Origin: Vesta saturnalis
Taxonomy: Eukaryota > Arthropoda > Insecta > Coleoptera > Lampyridae
Length of the DNA: 64,000 nt
Assembly (NCBI GenBank): GCA_036346205.1
Contig: JARFJB010001167.1
Coordinates: 1,521,001-1,585,000, forward strand
Reading direction: 5' to 3'
How positions within the stretch are numbered: position 1 is the first letter of the stretch; each line of letters begins with the position of its first letter. Both the position numbers and the translations under genes were made by a program. Shown in pieces: positions 49,722 to 61,449 of the stretch. The notes under the pieces were generated by a model that was not told the DNA's origin, searched no databases, and was given only the letters and a program-made list of their open reading frames with translations.

Positions 49722-51080
49722 ATGCAAAAGGCAATACAAGCGATAAAGGAAAGCTGTTTAAATAGAAAAAAAGACTACTCAACAGTTTGGAATTCCTTGG
49801 ATTACCCTAATAAGAAAATTATCAGGTCTTCAGAGAAAAACGGGTCCTCGATCAGATATATCTGAAACAGAAGAAAATACATCAATTGTATGGATTATTG
49901 CCATGGCGAAGAAAGGCTTCTCAGTCCATAAACCTAATCTTCTTCTGTCAGTCAAAATAGTTTTAGAAGATACTGGTAGAGAAACTAATGTATCTAAAAT
50001 CCCCGGCAGATCATGGTTTCATGGATTTCTAAAACGCCTTCCTGACATTAGACAAAAACATGCCGAATCAGCAGGCAACGCTTGAGCTGCAGTTACGCAA
50101 GTTCGTATTCATGGATGGTTTGCTTTTTCAAAGAAAAAATTCGTTCTTTTTGATCCTAATCAATGGTGATGAGTCGGGGTTTGATTTGCGCAGCCAGCCA
50201 GAACGACAGAGTTGCTTCTGAAAAGGAACATAACAGTGATGGCCACATTTTCAGCTAATGGAACGCTAGTACCACCAATGCTCATTTTTCTGTGTAAAAA
50301 GATGCCCAAAGCAATTGTTCCAGACTCTTGAGCACTTGGTATGTCAGAATCTGGATATATTACTTCTGAAGCGTGCTATGAATATATTTCAAATAATTTT
50401 ATACCTTTTATAAAATCTTCGGCGATTATCGACTAGTAGTACTTTTTGTAGATGGACATCGTTCTCTCACCGTCTCATGACGCAACGAGTAAGTTAGCTT
50501 TGTGATGAGAACGGTGTGATTCTAATATCCCTTTTTCTAAACACGACGCATATGAAATTGGGGGAAATCTGCTGTTAGGAAGTCACACGGTATGCATTCG
50601 GGCCAGTTTTAAAAACAGTTTTTGATAAATTTGCTGCCGTTTGGAAAAAGTGGTGTATTCCCGTTCTCTAAAGATAATGTAGACTACAGTAAATATCATC
50701 CAAATAAAAAAATTAAAACACCTGAAAATACTCTAAACTAAATACTACCAACAGGCAGATGGTGAGAACAATGATATACCCCTCATAGAAGAAATGCTTA
50801 TCAGTCCTCCAGGATCTGAAAGACAATTTATTTAAGAGGGGTTTCTCTAGTTCTACAACTCTCCACAAGCTTACATAGGCAAACCCCTGAAGGGGCAAGA
50901 AAAAAACTGGAATATTATGAAAATGGAATGAATAAGAAGTTGCTTCCTAAGACAAAGAAGAAAAAAGAATCTAAACCTGAAACATAAAGTTCCGATTTGG
51001 AGGTAAGCGTCACATACAATGACGAGGACCTAGACGTGAGCGACATTGAAGATTTGACAGTTGGAAAATATGGTCAGGTA
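49722..51080 (+). pseudogene. pogo/Tigger-like transposase, broken
   Basis: DNA transposase of the pogo group with CENP-B-type DNA binding. From the ATG at 49722: MQKAIQAIKESC (start of a psq-type helix-turn-helix), a frameshift, QQFGIPWITLIRKLSG, then the CENP-B-type domain (GFSVHKPNLLLSVK, IPGRSWFHGFLKR). Catalytic-domain blocks follow in shifting frames: DESGFDL (about 50168, first Asp), VMATFSANGTLVPPMLIF (50237-50290), SEACYEYISNNFIPF (50365-50405), and LFVDGHRSLTVS (about 50445, second Asp). Beyond 50600 only the general basic C-terminal character remains. At least four frameshifts or stops. No inverted ends were found. Confidence 0.75.
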
Positions 51081-51583
51081 TGAGAACACTTATTACCCTG
51101 GTGAGTGGTTGGTATTGATTACATAGTAAGTTACCTGCTTATTTAATGATCACTCCTAAAAAGTGTTTCGATGTTTGATTACAATATCTTTTTTTAAAGA
51201 GAACCTAAATGTTATTGTAATAAAATACTTTTTCAAGAATTATGTTGAAGAATGAAGCAGAAGAGGCAGAAATTGAGTCGATGGTTTCTGCAGGGCTGAA
51301 TTCATGGAAGTGGACTGCGAAACACGACATTATATTACTTTAAAGACGATATTTTGTGTAACATTTAGAGATCCTAAACTAAAAAACCAAAGGGGCACCA
51401 CAGTGTGCCTGCGATGGCTAAATACCAATAATGTTTAAAATTTAAAATGTGCCCATTACTTACCCAAAATATGTTCGTTACTGGTGATAGTATGTCCACC
51501 ACTGGCACACTTGCCCATTGTTTAACAATATTTTACAAAAAATTCATATTACGTAGTTATAAACTTAAACATTGCTATATACA
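51081..51583. other. No gene; possibly 3' flank of the pogo relic
   Basis: A short acidic-coding stretch near 51245-51330 (NEAEEAEIESMVSA-like) may be the end of the pogo protein. Nothing else was seen. Confidence 0.4.
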
Positions 51584-52589
51584 TACAGGGTCCGCCTTTG
51601 GGAGTTGATCCTATGAGTATCTGCTAAACCAAACTTACTATAATTTTGAAAATTTGGTGACAGAGTAATGATGTTAGGGCTAACTCTAAAATATTTTCAC
51701 GTTCGTAGTTCGTACCACTTCCGGTTATACCGGAAGTCGGTACTTAGTCGCTTATTTTAAATGGAACACCCCGTATATTAATACATTTTTGGATTCTATG
51801 TCGAATTTTAAGGTAAGTTTGTTAAATAAACTAGATACGAAATTTCGGTCGTTTTAAAAAAAAAACATTTTTCGAAAAAAATTGACAGATGCGGTCTTAG
51901 TAATAATTCCTTAATTGTTCTGTTCCTGTCAAACAGTTTGAATAAAACTTTGCGGTGTTGTAGGCAAAGGTTTATTGCAACAGTCTGCAAAAAATGACAT
52001 TTGTATTTTTAATAAAAATAAAATTAGGAATGTCTAAACTTGACTATCAAAAAATGCAAGTTACTCAAAAAAATCAAATAGAAACCCCTATTTTTTATTA
52101 CTCAGATCGATTTAACGTCAAAAATTAAGGTAAGTTTGTTTAAAACTATTTGCCTAAACGTAACAGTTTCATACTTATTATCAAAAAAGTCCCAATTTTA
52201 AAATTTGTGATAAAAATGAGCTACATACTTAAATCTAGTATTCCTTGTTCGTGGTCACCATGGAAAACAGAATTGAAATAAAGAAAAATATTTGAATAAG
52301 TTACTGCAAAAAATTATAAAAATTGATAATTTTGTGATTCAAAAGTCATTTTTGCCAAATAGAAATTTTCTAAGTAATTTTTTTCAAATTCGATATACAA
52401 CATAAGTGTAAAAATTGAATACTTTATGAGTAAATCGAAAAAAACTACTTTTTACTGCGGAGGTAATACATACTTATCAGCGCATCATTACACGATAAAG
52501 ATGCTTATTTATTTTGTTTTTCTTTTGTAGTCAATAATTTAATAAAATTGTTGACAGTTTGTGTTTTTCTTGATGAAATGGCTTGACTT

Positions 52590-53600
52590 GAATATTTTAA
52601 TACAGATTATTTGAATTTAATTTTAATTCACGGAGAATGTCATAGAGTTGTAAAACTAACAGTAAGAACATTTATCGAACGCTATCCTGAGCGCCCCCGA
52701 CCATCAGCAGATACAATAAGACGTGTGGTTCTAAATTTGGAACAGTTTGGCACATTTAAACACTGTGCGCCTCGCAAATAAACTGCTATTGATAACGAAC
52801 AGAATGAAGTTATAACTTTAGGATATTTCCGTGCCTATCCTTGTAATTCCATAAATGACGCGAAAACAGATATTGGCTTAACACCAACAACTATCAGAAG
52901 AATTCTTAAGAAACATAAGTTTAGACCATACTGTTAACAATTAGTTCAACATTTGAAAGAAGCGGATTTCTTGAAACGATCGAATTTTGTGAAACAATTT
53001 TGCTCAAAATACAAGAAATTCCTAATTTTTTGACTAATATTATATGGACGGACCAATCTAAATTTACGAAAAATGGCATATTTAATCGCCGAAACTCGCA
53101 TTACTGGAATAACGAAAATAGAAATCCAATTCGCGAATGCCATTTTCAAGAAATTTGGAATTTTAACGTATTTTGTGCTATTCGGAATAACGGAATCTTT
53201 GACGTGTATTTTTACAACGAAAATTTGAGAGGTTTAAAATAGTTGATTGTTGCGTAAATCTAGAAAGGGAAAATTTATGGTACCAACAAGACGGTGCGCC
53301 CCCTCACAACACCAACGCTGTTTCCATGAAATTTTTGAAGATCGTTGGTTTGCCACCTAGGTCACCTGATCTTACTCCAATGGATTTTTATCTTTGGTGT
53401 CGAATTAAAAATATTGTTTATGCTACACCACTAACGACTATTGCATTGCAAGAGTGCAAAATGCCTTTAATTCTCTTTCTCCACAAGAAATTCAAAGGGC
53501 TACAAATGAAGCCGTTATAAGACGGGTTCAACAATGCCTTGCGTCTAACGGGCAACATTTTGAACATTTATTGTCAATTAATTTACATTTGATCACGAGC
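52590..53600 (+). pseudogene. Mariner-like transposase, broken
   Basis: Read across frames: an N-terminal HTH region (VRTFIERYPERPRPSADTIR, about 52660; GLTPTTIRRILKKHKFRP, about 52878), then the catalytic domain. Catalytic residues seen are D in IIWTDQSKFTKNG (about 53047), D in WYQQDGAPPHNTNAV (about 53280) and D in PPRSPDLTPMDFYLW (about 53350). This is a DD-D arrangement like that of mariner-type proteins. The tail NGQHFEHLL (about 53550) ends the frame. Stops at about 52780 and 52936 and frame changes near 53000 and 53240 inactivate it. Confidence 0.8.
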
Positions 53601-53630
53601 AAGGAATACTAAACAAGCGACTTTATCGTG

Positions 53631-56110
53631 CAAGGGCGTAGCCAGGATTTATAACAGGGGGGGGCAAACCATGGTCCATGGTCGTTCAAAATGTAAAATT
53701 TTAGGATAAAAAGAAAAGGCAAATGAAAACAAAACTTTGAGATTTTAATTATACTTAAATTAAACTTTCTTGGGTTTGAACTAAATTTATCTAAAACTTT
53801 CTTCACTATACAGTCCTGATTTTCCTTCAAAAATTTTCGATGCACACTCATCAAACACAACCCAGTGAGTCTGTCATCACCCATTGTACTCCTGAGCCAG
53901 GTTTTTACCCTCCGCAGGGTACTGAACGATCTTTCCACTGTAGCAGTAGTGGATGGGAAAGCACTTAATATTAGCAGTGCGTGCTTTGTTGCAGAGAAAA
54001 AAACATTAGCTTCCTCCAAAAGTGCAGCCACTTCAATGTCCTTTAATTTGTCTTCTGCTAAATTCTTTTTCTTCCACATATTGTACCACAAATCTAATTC
54101 TGCAGAGACATCACCCAACTTATAAAATTCCATGAAAGATTCTGCATTATTTTTGAAATCTTTTGAAGCCATTTTGAGCATGCTTGAAGGATGAAGATAA
54201 GTTAAAGAAAAAGCAGGTGTATTTTCGTTGGAGAATCTAGCATCCAAAGACGAAGTTAAAGAATCAAGATAGGGGATGATTATTGGCCGCTTCCAGTATT
54301 CAACTGCAGACTCAGATGGTGGATTACTTCTGTGTACTTGCTTTTGAGTGACTCGTGGTACTGACAACTCAACCCCTACTTTCTCTGCGATATCAAGTGA
54401 TTTTTTAAATAATTCATAAGAAACATTTTCGACATCTTGTCGATCTTCTTTGATTACATCTAGAATATCATCAATATGTTTCTTCACCATAACCAAATCC
54501 ATACTTTTACCTTGTAAAACGTTTACAACGGGTTCCAAAATTGCAGAGTATCTTGCAATTATGTTTAAGCCTAAGATGAATATTGGTTTAGTAACTGCAC
54601 AGTGCAATTGGTAGGCAGATTTTCTTGTTGCATAGTTTCCTTTGACAGATAGATGTTCTAGGGCTTTAACAAAGTCAGTGAAGCTTTACTGAAAATTTTG
54701 TATGCTCTCATATTTTTCCGACCATCTGGTCTCACAGAGCCTTGAAAGATTTGGAACCGATTTCCTACGGGCTGGCGATTCAAGAAAGAAGGTTATTGTG
54801 TCTTTAACCGTTACAATTGTGTTTCTTATTTCTGGTAGCTTGCTAGTATCATTGACTACAAGATTTAGTCTGTGGGTGGAGCAATGGAAAAATAAAGATT
54901 TAGCGTACTTTTTTTTAAGAATGGCCTGTACACCACCTTCTTTGCCGGCCATCGTGGAACACTCGTCAAATCCGAATCCCACACAATTATCGGCGGAAAA
55001 ATTATTATCTTCTAAAAAACTTTGAATTGCGCTAGCGATTGTAGAAGCATCTTGACATTTTAACTCAATGTAGCCTACAAATTCCTCCCTAATTATTTTT
55101 TGGCTTTCATCATAGAACCTTAATCCAATAGAAAGCTGCTCTTTTCCAGCGATATCTGCTGTTTCATCAGCCATTACAGCATAAGCTTTTGCCGGTTTAC
55201 AGTCTTCGATTATTTTTTCTTTGATAACTTCACCGCATAATTGTATGATCTCATTTTGAATTGTTGGTGAGGTATAGACTGCCTTTTTTTGACATTTATC
55301 CAAGTGGCTCTTTAGCTTCTCATCACCAGAGTCAATCCTCAAATTTAAAAGGTCAAAGAAAACTCCCTCATTTCCATGTTTTCCTCTAAGCGGCAAATCA
55401 TGAATTCCACAAAATATTATGCATGAAATAATTGCTGACAATATTTGTTTATTTTCTTCAATCGTCTTATGATGCCCTATTTGCAACTTGACATCAACAG
55501 GAGCATTTTCAAGAAATGCTTTTGCAGCAGCTGTTGAAGATTTGTGGAAATGGCTGCCAACGTGCTTTCTACAATCTTCATGTATATCCTTAAACTTCAT
55601 GTAAAGCCTTACCATAAATGACCCCAAAACTCCTTTAACTGTAGCAATTCTTGGCGGAAATAAAACACAATACAAACATAGAGCACCTTTCAAACGACTT
55701 GAGTACACCAGCCATGGAGTATATTGATCTAACCAGCGATGGTTAAATTTTCTTTTCAAGTGAATGGCATCAGAAGCAAAATCGTAATTGGATGATGGAA
55801 CCCAAGGGTTTGTCAACAATTCCTTCTTTTTTTCAGAAGGCAAGTTATTGGCACAACTAACATAACGACCAATGTCATTTTCATGGTAGCCATCGCGTTC
55901 TTCAGTTTGTTTAGAGGTCCCAGTTCCAGAGACAGCTTCATGTAGATTTGAAGAACTACTTGAGCCTCCTTCAAAAATAGATTCCGATTTTGATGTTTCG
56001 ACCATTTTATTTTCATCTTCATCACAATCATTGCTTCCACTTCCACTACTGTCATCATGAACTTTTTCCGTTTTAGAGATTTTTGACCTAAAATAATAAC
56101 CTAATGTCAT
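53631..56110 (-). pseudogene. hAT transposase (ZMYM1-like, hAT dimerisation C-terminus), one in-frame stop
   Basis: The minus-strand frame from 56110 is open for 474 codons, has a single TAA at 54688-54686, and continues in the same frame. After an acidic Ser-rich N-terminus come a TTF-type zinc-finger region (CLYC near residue 146, HEDCRKHVGSHFH near 177-189), first catalytic Asp in AVMADETAD (315), second in GFGFDECSTMAG (382), and CSTH (410-413). After the stop codon is the dimerisation domain TATVERSFSTLRRVKTWLRS, which includes the catalytic Glu. The reading frame runs past the TIR to 53609, so the native stop is lost or the C-terminus altered. A TTATTTTAG acceptor-like site at the 5' edge suggests an upstream exon. 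Nearly intact, so a recent insertion. Confidence 0.88.
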
Positions 56111-58013
56111 TCTTGTTCTTAGTCCCTAGTATAAAAATTAGTATAAAACAAAACTACCATGTAATGATAGCTTATAATGTGGATATACTATATCCGATGT
56201 TAATATTTTTTCACTAGATTAAAAACACAAAATGAAATTAATAGCACGTATAAAGTGCTGTTTGATATTTAATATGTGAAAATTTCAAGTTTTTATATTT
56301 AGTCCCATTTGAGATATCAGCTGTCAAAATCGGTGCATTATTGTAATTTTGTTATAATTAGAAGGCAAAAAGTCGGCATCATAATAATGAAAAATATATA
56401 AAATTATATTAATAATGCACAGAATCTTTTGCCAAAGCTAATAAAAATTGTTTCACAAAGATACAAGCAAAGAGTAAAGAGCAATTGGCAATTTTGTAAA
56501 GGGCTGCAATTGAATTTTTTTCCAAACGTTGCGATACAAATAATTTTGAACAAAAATTAACATCGGATATAACATACCTACATTATAAGCTATCATTACA
56601 TGGTAGTTTTGTTTTATTTGGTGCTGGTCGCGCAACCAATTTTCAAATTTTTGGACCATTTCTAATGGAATGACTCTAAAGTTTTAATTAAAAATGTAAT
56701 TTTCTACTGAAATTATTTAACTTACCTTTTTGTAACCAATTTCTTATATCCATATTGTCTTTTATGCGATTTCTGTCTCTTTATTCTGTGGTAAAACTAT
56801 TGAAACGGATTTTCCCTCTTGTTTCTCAGGCAATAATTTAACACTGATAACTATTCACACCAAATTTATTTAAAACCAATAAAGTTAACAAAACAACACA
56901 AATATTCACTTTCTCAACACTTTTTAACTATTCCGCTTTTAAATCTCGCGCCTCGCTTTCTATTCGCCGTATGCAACTTCGTATTCTGCACTATGTACTG
57001 TACTGTACTGTCTGTCTTCGCGTCGGATAGGCAATTTTATATACTCTTTTTGAGCCTAGAAATTGCCAGAACATTCGCATCGCCGGTTCCCGTATGTTCC
57101 TCACTTGTATCTCGATTTTTCTCGAAGAAAACCAGTGGCGTTTCGTTACACTATTAAATAGGACACTGTCGCTAGACAAGAGCACCTACACACCAACTCA
57201 ATAGTTGTTGCAAAAAATATTGTCCTATGTTAGGATTTGGAGCAAGTTGTGTTTTAACCACTTGATAGTTTTGCACGAACTGCACTCGGGCGTGACATTT
57301 TTCCGTACACTGACGATCCCGAGTCTCGTTAAGGCAACTTTTGTTTAACTTGTTGGTGCAGGTCTTACGTACGTTATAAGAGTATTTATTTCGGATTCTG
57401 ATGTAGGATTGTGTATTGAACGTTTCAAAATATTTCACACTAAAACTACTTATTGAGTAAATTTATTTTAATTAATTAATAGGATTAAAAAATGTAGTTA
57501 AATGAAAACAAAAAAAAGTGACAATTTTTTTACCATTTTTCTCAAAAATGTCCGACTGTTAAGTGGTTGAATCGAACACTAAAAATTGACGTATCCTGAG
57601 AGTAAATCGAACACTCGTTTTTATCCAATTCTGGTGTGGGACAATTCTGGTGTGCACCAATGCATTAAATGCATAGATCGAAAACGCTATTAATATATAT
57701 TTAGCACTATGTCAGTTTTTCAAACAGCTTTGTTTTTTGCTGATGAAATATATTTTAGTGACAAAGGACACGCGAATAATTTTATTTATTAGAGTTTATT
57801 AATTAATTTTAAAATCTTCATAAAAGCAACCAAACGACCACAACAACAAACAAAATATATAAAACAGATAACAAAAAAAATATGCAGAACAGAAAAATAT
57901 GTATATTTTAGATTTAATATTTTGTTTATTAAAATTTAAAAATTATTTAATTTATTTTTGCTCTTCCAGGGGGGGGCAGTTGCTCCTCCCTGCCCTTCGC
58001 TGCCTACGTCCAT
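56111..58013. other. Non-coding 5' part of the hAT element
   Basis: No coding signal. A large imperfect inverted repeat joins about 56155-56210 (ATGTAATGATAGCTTATAAT...) and about 56550-56610, so part of the leader is fold-back. A G-run (8-9 G) near the right end mirrors the G-run just inside the left end. Confidence 0.6.
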
Positions 58014-58912
58014 GTATCGTGTAAGAATGCACTGATAAGTATGTAGTTACTACCTCCGCAGTAAAAAGTAGTTTTTTTCGATTTACTCATAAAGTATTAA
58101 ATTTTTACACTTATGTTGAATATCGAATTTGAAAAAAATTACTTAGAAAATTTCTATTTGGCAAAAATGACTTTTGAATCACAAAATTATCAATTTTTAT
58201 AATTTTTTGCAGTAACTTATTCAAATATTTTTCTTTATTTCAATTCTGTTTTCCATGGTGACCACGAACAAGGAATACTAGATTTAAGTATGTAGCTCAT
58301 TTTGTCACAAATTTTAAAATTGGGACTTTTTTGATAATAAGTATGAAACTGTTACGTTTAGGCAAATAAAGTTTTAAACAAACTTACCTTAATTTTTGAC
58401 GTTAAATCGATCTGAGTAATAAAAAATAGGGGTTTCTATTTGATTTTTTTGAGTAACTTGCATTTTTTGATAGTCAAGTTTAGACATTCATAATTTTATT
58501 TTTATGAAAAATACAAATCTCATTTTTTGCAGACTGTTGTAATAAACCTTTGCCTACAACACCTCAAAGTTTTATTCAAATTGTTTGACAGGAACAGAAC
58601 AATTAACAAGTTATTACTAAGACCGCATCTGTCATTTTTTTTAGAAAAATGTTTTTTTTTTGAAAAGGACTGAAATTTCGTATCTAGTTTATTTAACAAA
58701 CTTACCTTAAAATTCGACATAGAATCCAAAAATGTATTAATATACGGGGTGTTCCATTTAAAATAAGCGACTAAGTACCGACTTCTGGTATAACCGGAAG
58801 TGGTACGAACGTGAAAATATTTTAGATGAGTTAGCCCTAACATCATTACTCTGTCACCAAATTTTCAAAATTATAGTAAGTTTGGTTTAGCAGATACTGA
58901 TAGGACCCTATA

Positions 58913-60124
58913 TACTATTACTAATTCAACCTTATTTAAGATTTTAAAGAAAACAAAGCTCCAAAGTTGGATAGTAAGATATGTTGCTTCCAAGAGAAGA
59001 CAGTATAGCAACGCTTTTAGTAAGAAGCAAGTATAACTAAATGCAAAAAAAATACAACTTACCTTTTATCAAAATTTACAGAAAGAAAGTGTGTGTCCCA
59101 TTTCCTTGTAAGGAACTTACAAATCCAAGCACAATTAATAACACATTTAGCATTGTTAAATACAATAGTAAAACGAAACAAAAAAAATAGAAATCAGTAG
59201 CGGTCATTAGTAAAGAAAATAAGATAAACTTCCATCCGTCTGAAATATACTGGCGAAAACATCAAGATTAGGTTACCAAATAAAAATTAGTATGACCTAT
59301 TTATAAAGGAAACCACAGAATTTTATGATAACGCGACTTAATTATGTAGGAGTAACACAGCAAATAATGTACTATAATGAAAATTAATCAGAAAAGGAAA
59401 CAATATTTTTTTCTAGCAAGCGCTATGCAATAATCAACCATGTCCATAGGTACCAGGTACACTCTAAAACAAAATTTAATGGAGAAATCAAAATAGAACT
59501 GTAAAAAATGGTGTAGGTAGGCTAATTAACGAACTAAGTCATGAAGCCGTATTTTCCTTTTTATGTGTTACCATAACTTAATATATCGTCAGCGTGACAT
59601 ACCCGCGTGAAGAAAAATCTCCGAAATCCAGCAGATTATACGTAAAAACCAACTCTCCGGATGTTCCTCACGATACACCCGATAAGTAGAGAATAGATTT
59701 CTGGTAACGAAACGCTACGAAAAAAGTGTTTCACCGTGTTCCAAAGATGAGTAAAATAAATTTTTGCTTAACTGATATTATTTGTGTTAAAATCATCTCT
59801 TAACATAGGGTAGAGGCAGCAACCAGCATTATTTAAAATATTTAGAATTATACAGGGTGCGTCAAAAAAGTGTTTTTTTACATGGAACACTCTATATTTA
59901 ATGTCATTTTTGATTTTCCGTGTTTAATAACACGTTTCTTTTCATACAGAATATGGGTTTGGTTGGCCATATTAAAAGGGCAGTTTTTGACATTTGAATA
60001 GTAAAAATTCCTGTTTGGTAAGAAAAAGGACTAATCCTATATTAACTTAGTGCCTGTTTACTGTTGGAAATTTGTTGTGCAGGGTGATTGTTATAAATTC
60101 ACATATTTTCGAATCAAAAAATGA
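58913..60124. other. No gene; solitary mariner-type ends
   Basis: TACAGGGTGCGTCAAAAAAG at about 59853, followed by ACATGGAACACTCTATATTT, and GCAGGGTGATTGTTATAAAT at about 60081 look like single transposon ends. No ORF of note. Confidence 0.5.
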
Positions 60125-61419
60125 TGTATATTTTATCTAACTAAAAGGGGACTTAGTGCATCGGGTACGAAAAGAGTTTTGTTACAAAGACTTGAACATA
60201 ATATAGATAACAGTGCATTTAAACGAAGATTCTCTAATAAAAGAAGCTTTAGGGAAATAAACAAAATTAAAGAACTAACTGACAAATTAAAACATTTAGA
60301 AGTGAGATTAAGCAAGCTTTATAAATTTATGAAAGGTGTAGTGCCACAGAAAGAAAAAGAATAATAATATAAATATAGTGCCAATGAAGGTCAGTAATGA
60401 CCAAACTCGAAAATGCAGAAATAATCTCAGGAATGTATCGGAGCGCGATAATCGAAACTATGCGAATAAAGAAGATGGTATGGGGGCCTTGTGTAATTCA
60501 GATAACCTCGGATCTCAAAGCCGTAATAAACAAGGATGTTTGTTAAAAAGTAAGAAACCTAAAATTTTAATATTAGGTGATAGTTATGGGCGTAATTTGG
60601 TAAATATTTTACGTGACGCAACTAAAAACACTCATGAAATTCAATGTTTCTTTAAACCAAACGGATTATTTGAAAATGTTACATCAAGTGTAAAAAACTT
60701 AACCAAAAATTTTACGAAACAGGACTTCGTCATCATTATTGGTGGTTTAAACGATTTCATATTAGCATATTGTGTGTGTTAAACAATTAAGAAAAGTATG
60801 TGAAATAATTACCTACACGAATGTATTGTTTACTACAATTCCTTATTGTTATCACTCAAATACAAATATTGTGAACAATGACATATTCGACACAAATATT
60901 AAATGGTGTGACGAAATTGATAAAATAAAACGTGTTTCTAATAACATTGCAATTGCAGATATCAATTCTGTACTTTATAGAAAACATTACTCAACTAAAG
61001 GTGTTCACTTAAATTTACAAGGAAAGAGAACTATGTGCGAGTTATTTAATTTGTATATTTCCAACACAAATAAATACTATGGCCAAAACTGTGTACTAAA
61101 AATGGTTAACAGTAGCAAGCAATTTTTAAAACATAGTACAACAAAAACAAAAAATCAAGAAAATGAATTTACAAATATAAACACGACCGTGGAGGAGCAT
61201 CTGACTGATTTGGATGGGATAAATTTAATTCCCTTGCAAGGAATACCAAACGGAACTATAAGTTCAATAAAAGAACTTCCAAACACTTCTACAATTAATA
61301 TAAGCGATAAGTTGCGGAAAACACCTAATATCTCTAAAATAGCCGATAGTAAATTCAATAGAGTTGAAAATGGTTCAGAAAATTTTCTAATGCCTGCTCA
61401 ACTGATAATGGACATGTGA
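60125..61419 (+). pseudogene. LINE ORF1: SAP motif, coiled coil, SGNH esterase; frameshifted
   Basis: 60137-60190 encodes LTKRGLSASGTKRVLLQRLE, a SAP-type DNA-binding helix pair. It is followed by a Lys/Leu-rich coiled coil (IKELTDKLKHLEVRLSKLYK) ending at a TAA at 60362. After a frame change, 60378-60782 has a basic linker, then ILILGDSYGRN (Ser of GDS, 60576-60584) and GGLNDF. A slip in a TG run at about 60773 shifts the frame to 60772-61419, with GVHLNLQGKR (His block) and a Ser/Thr/Asn-rich tail. GDS, G-ND and H-N are the SGNH hydrolase blocks; the usual Asp three before the His is absent. Esterase ORF1 proteins are known in CR1-type LINEs. Confidence 0.75.
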
Positions 61420-61449
61420 AAGCAGTTGTACCTAGAAACTTTATATATT

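Larger units (their letters stand above)
53631..58013 (-). mobile_element. hAT DNA transposon nested in the right mariner TIR
   Basis: The left end is CAAGGGCGTAGCCAGGATTT. The right end, read inward on the minus strand, is ATGGACGTAGGCAGCG, an imperfect inverted repeat of the GGGCGTAGCCA type common in hATs. Target duplications are TTATCGTG (53623-53630) and GTATCGTG (58014-58021), 8 bp with one mismatch. The mariner right arm reads continuously when the hAT is removed, which proves the order of insertion. 56111-57990 is non-coding leader. Confidence 0.88.
51586..58910 (+). mobile_element. Mariner-like element with ~0.9 kb terminal inverted repeats, carrying a nested hAT
   Basis: The left arm runs from 51586 (CAGGGTCC...) to about 52500 and the right arm from about 58014 to 58910. 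They are inverted copies with small indels; one end has lost ~17 bases next to the tip. Both share ACTTCCGGTTATACCGGAAG and the ACTACTTTTTACTGCGGAGG inner block. TA flanks both ends (51584-51585 and 58911-58912). Without the 4,383 bp hAT the element would be ~2.9 kb. Confidence 0.85.
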
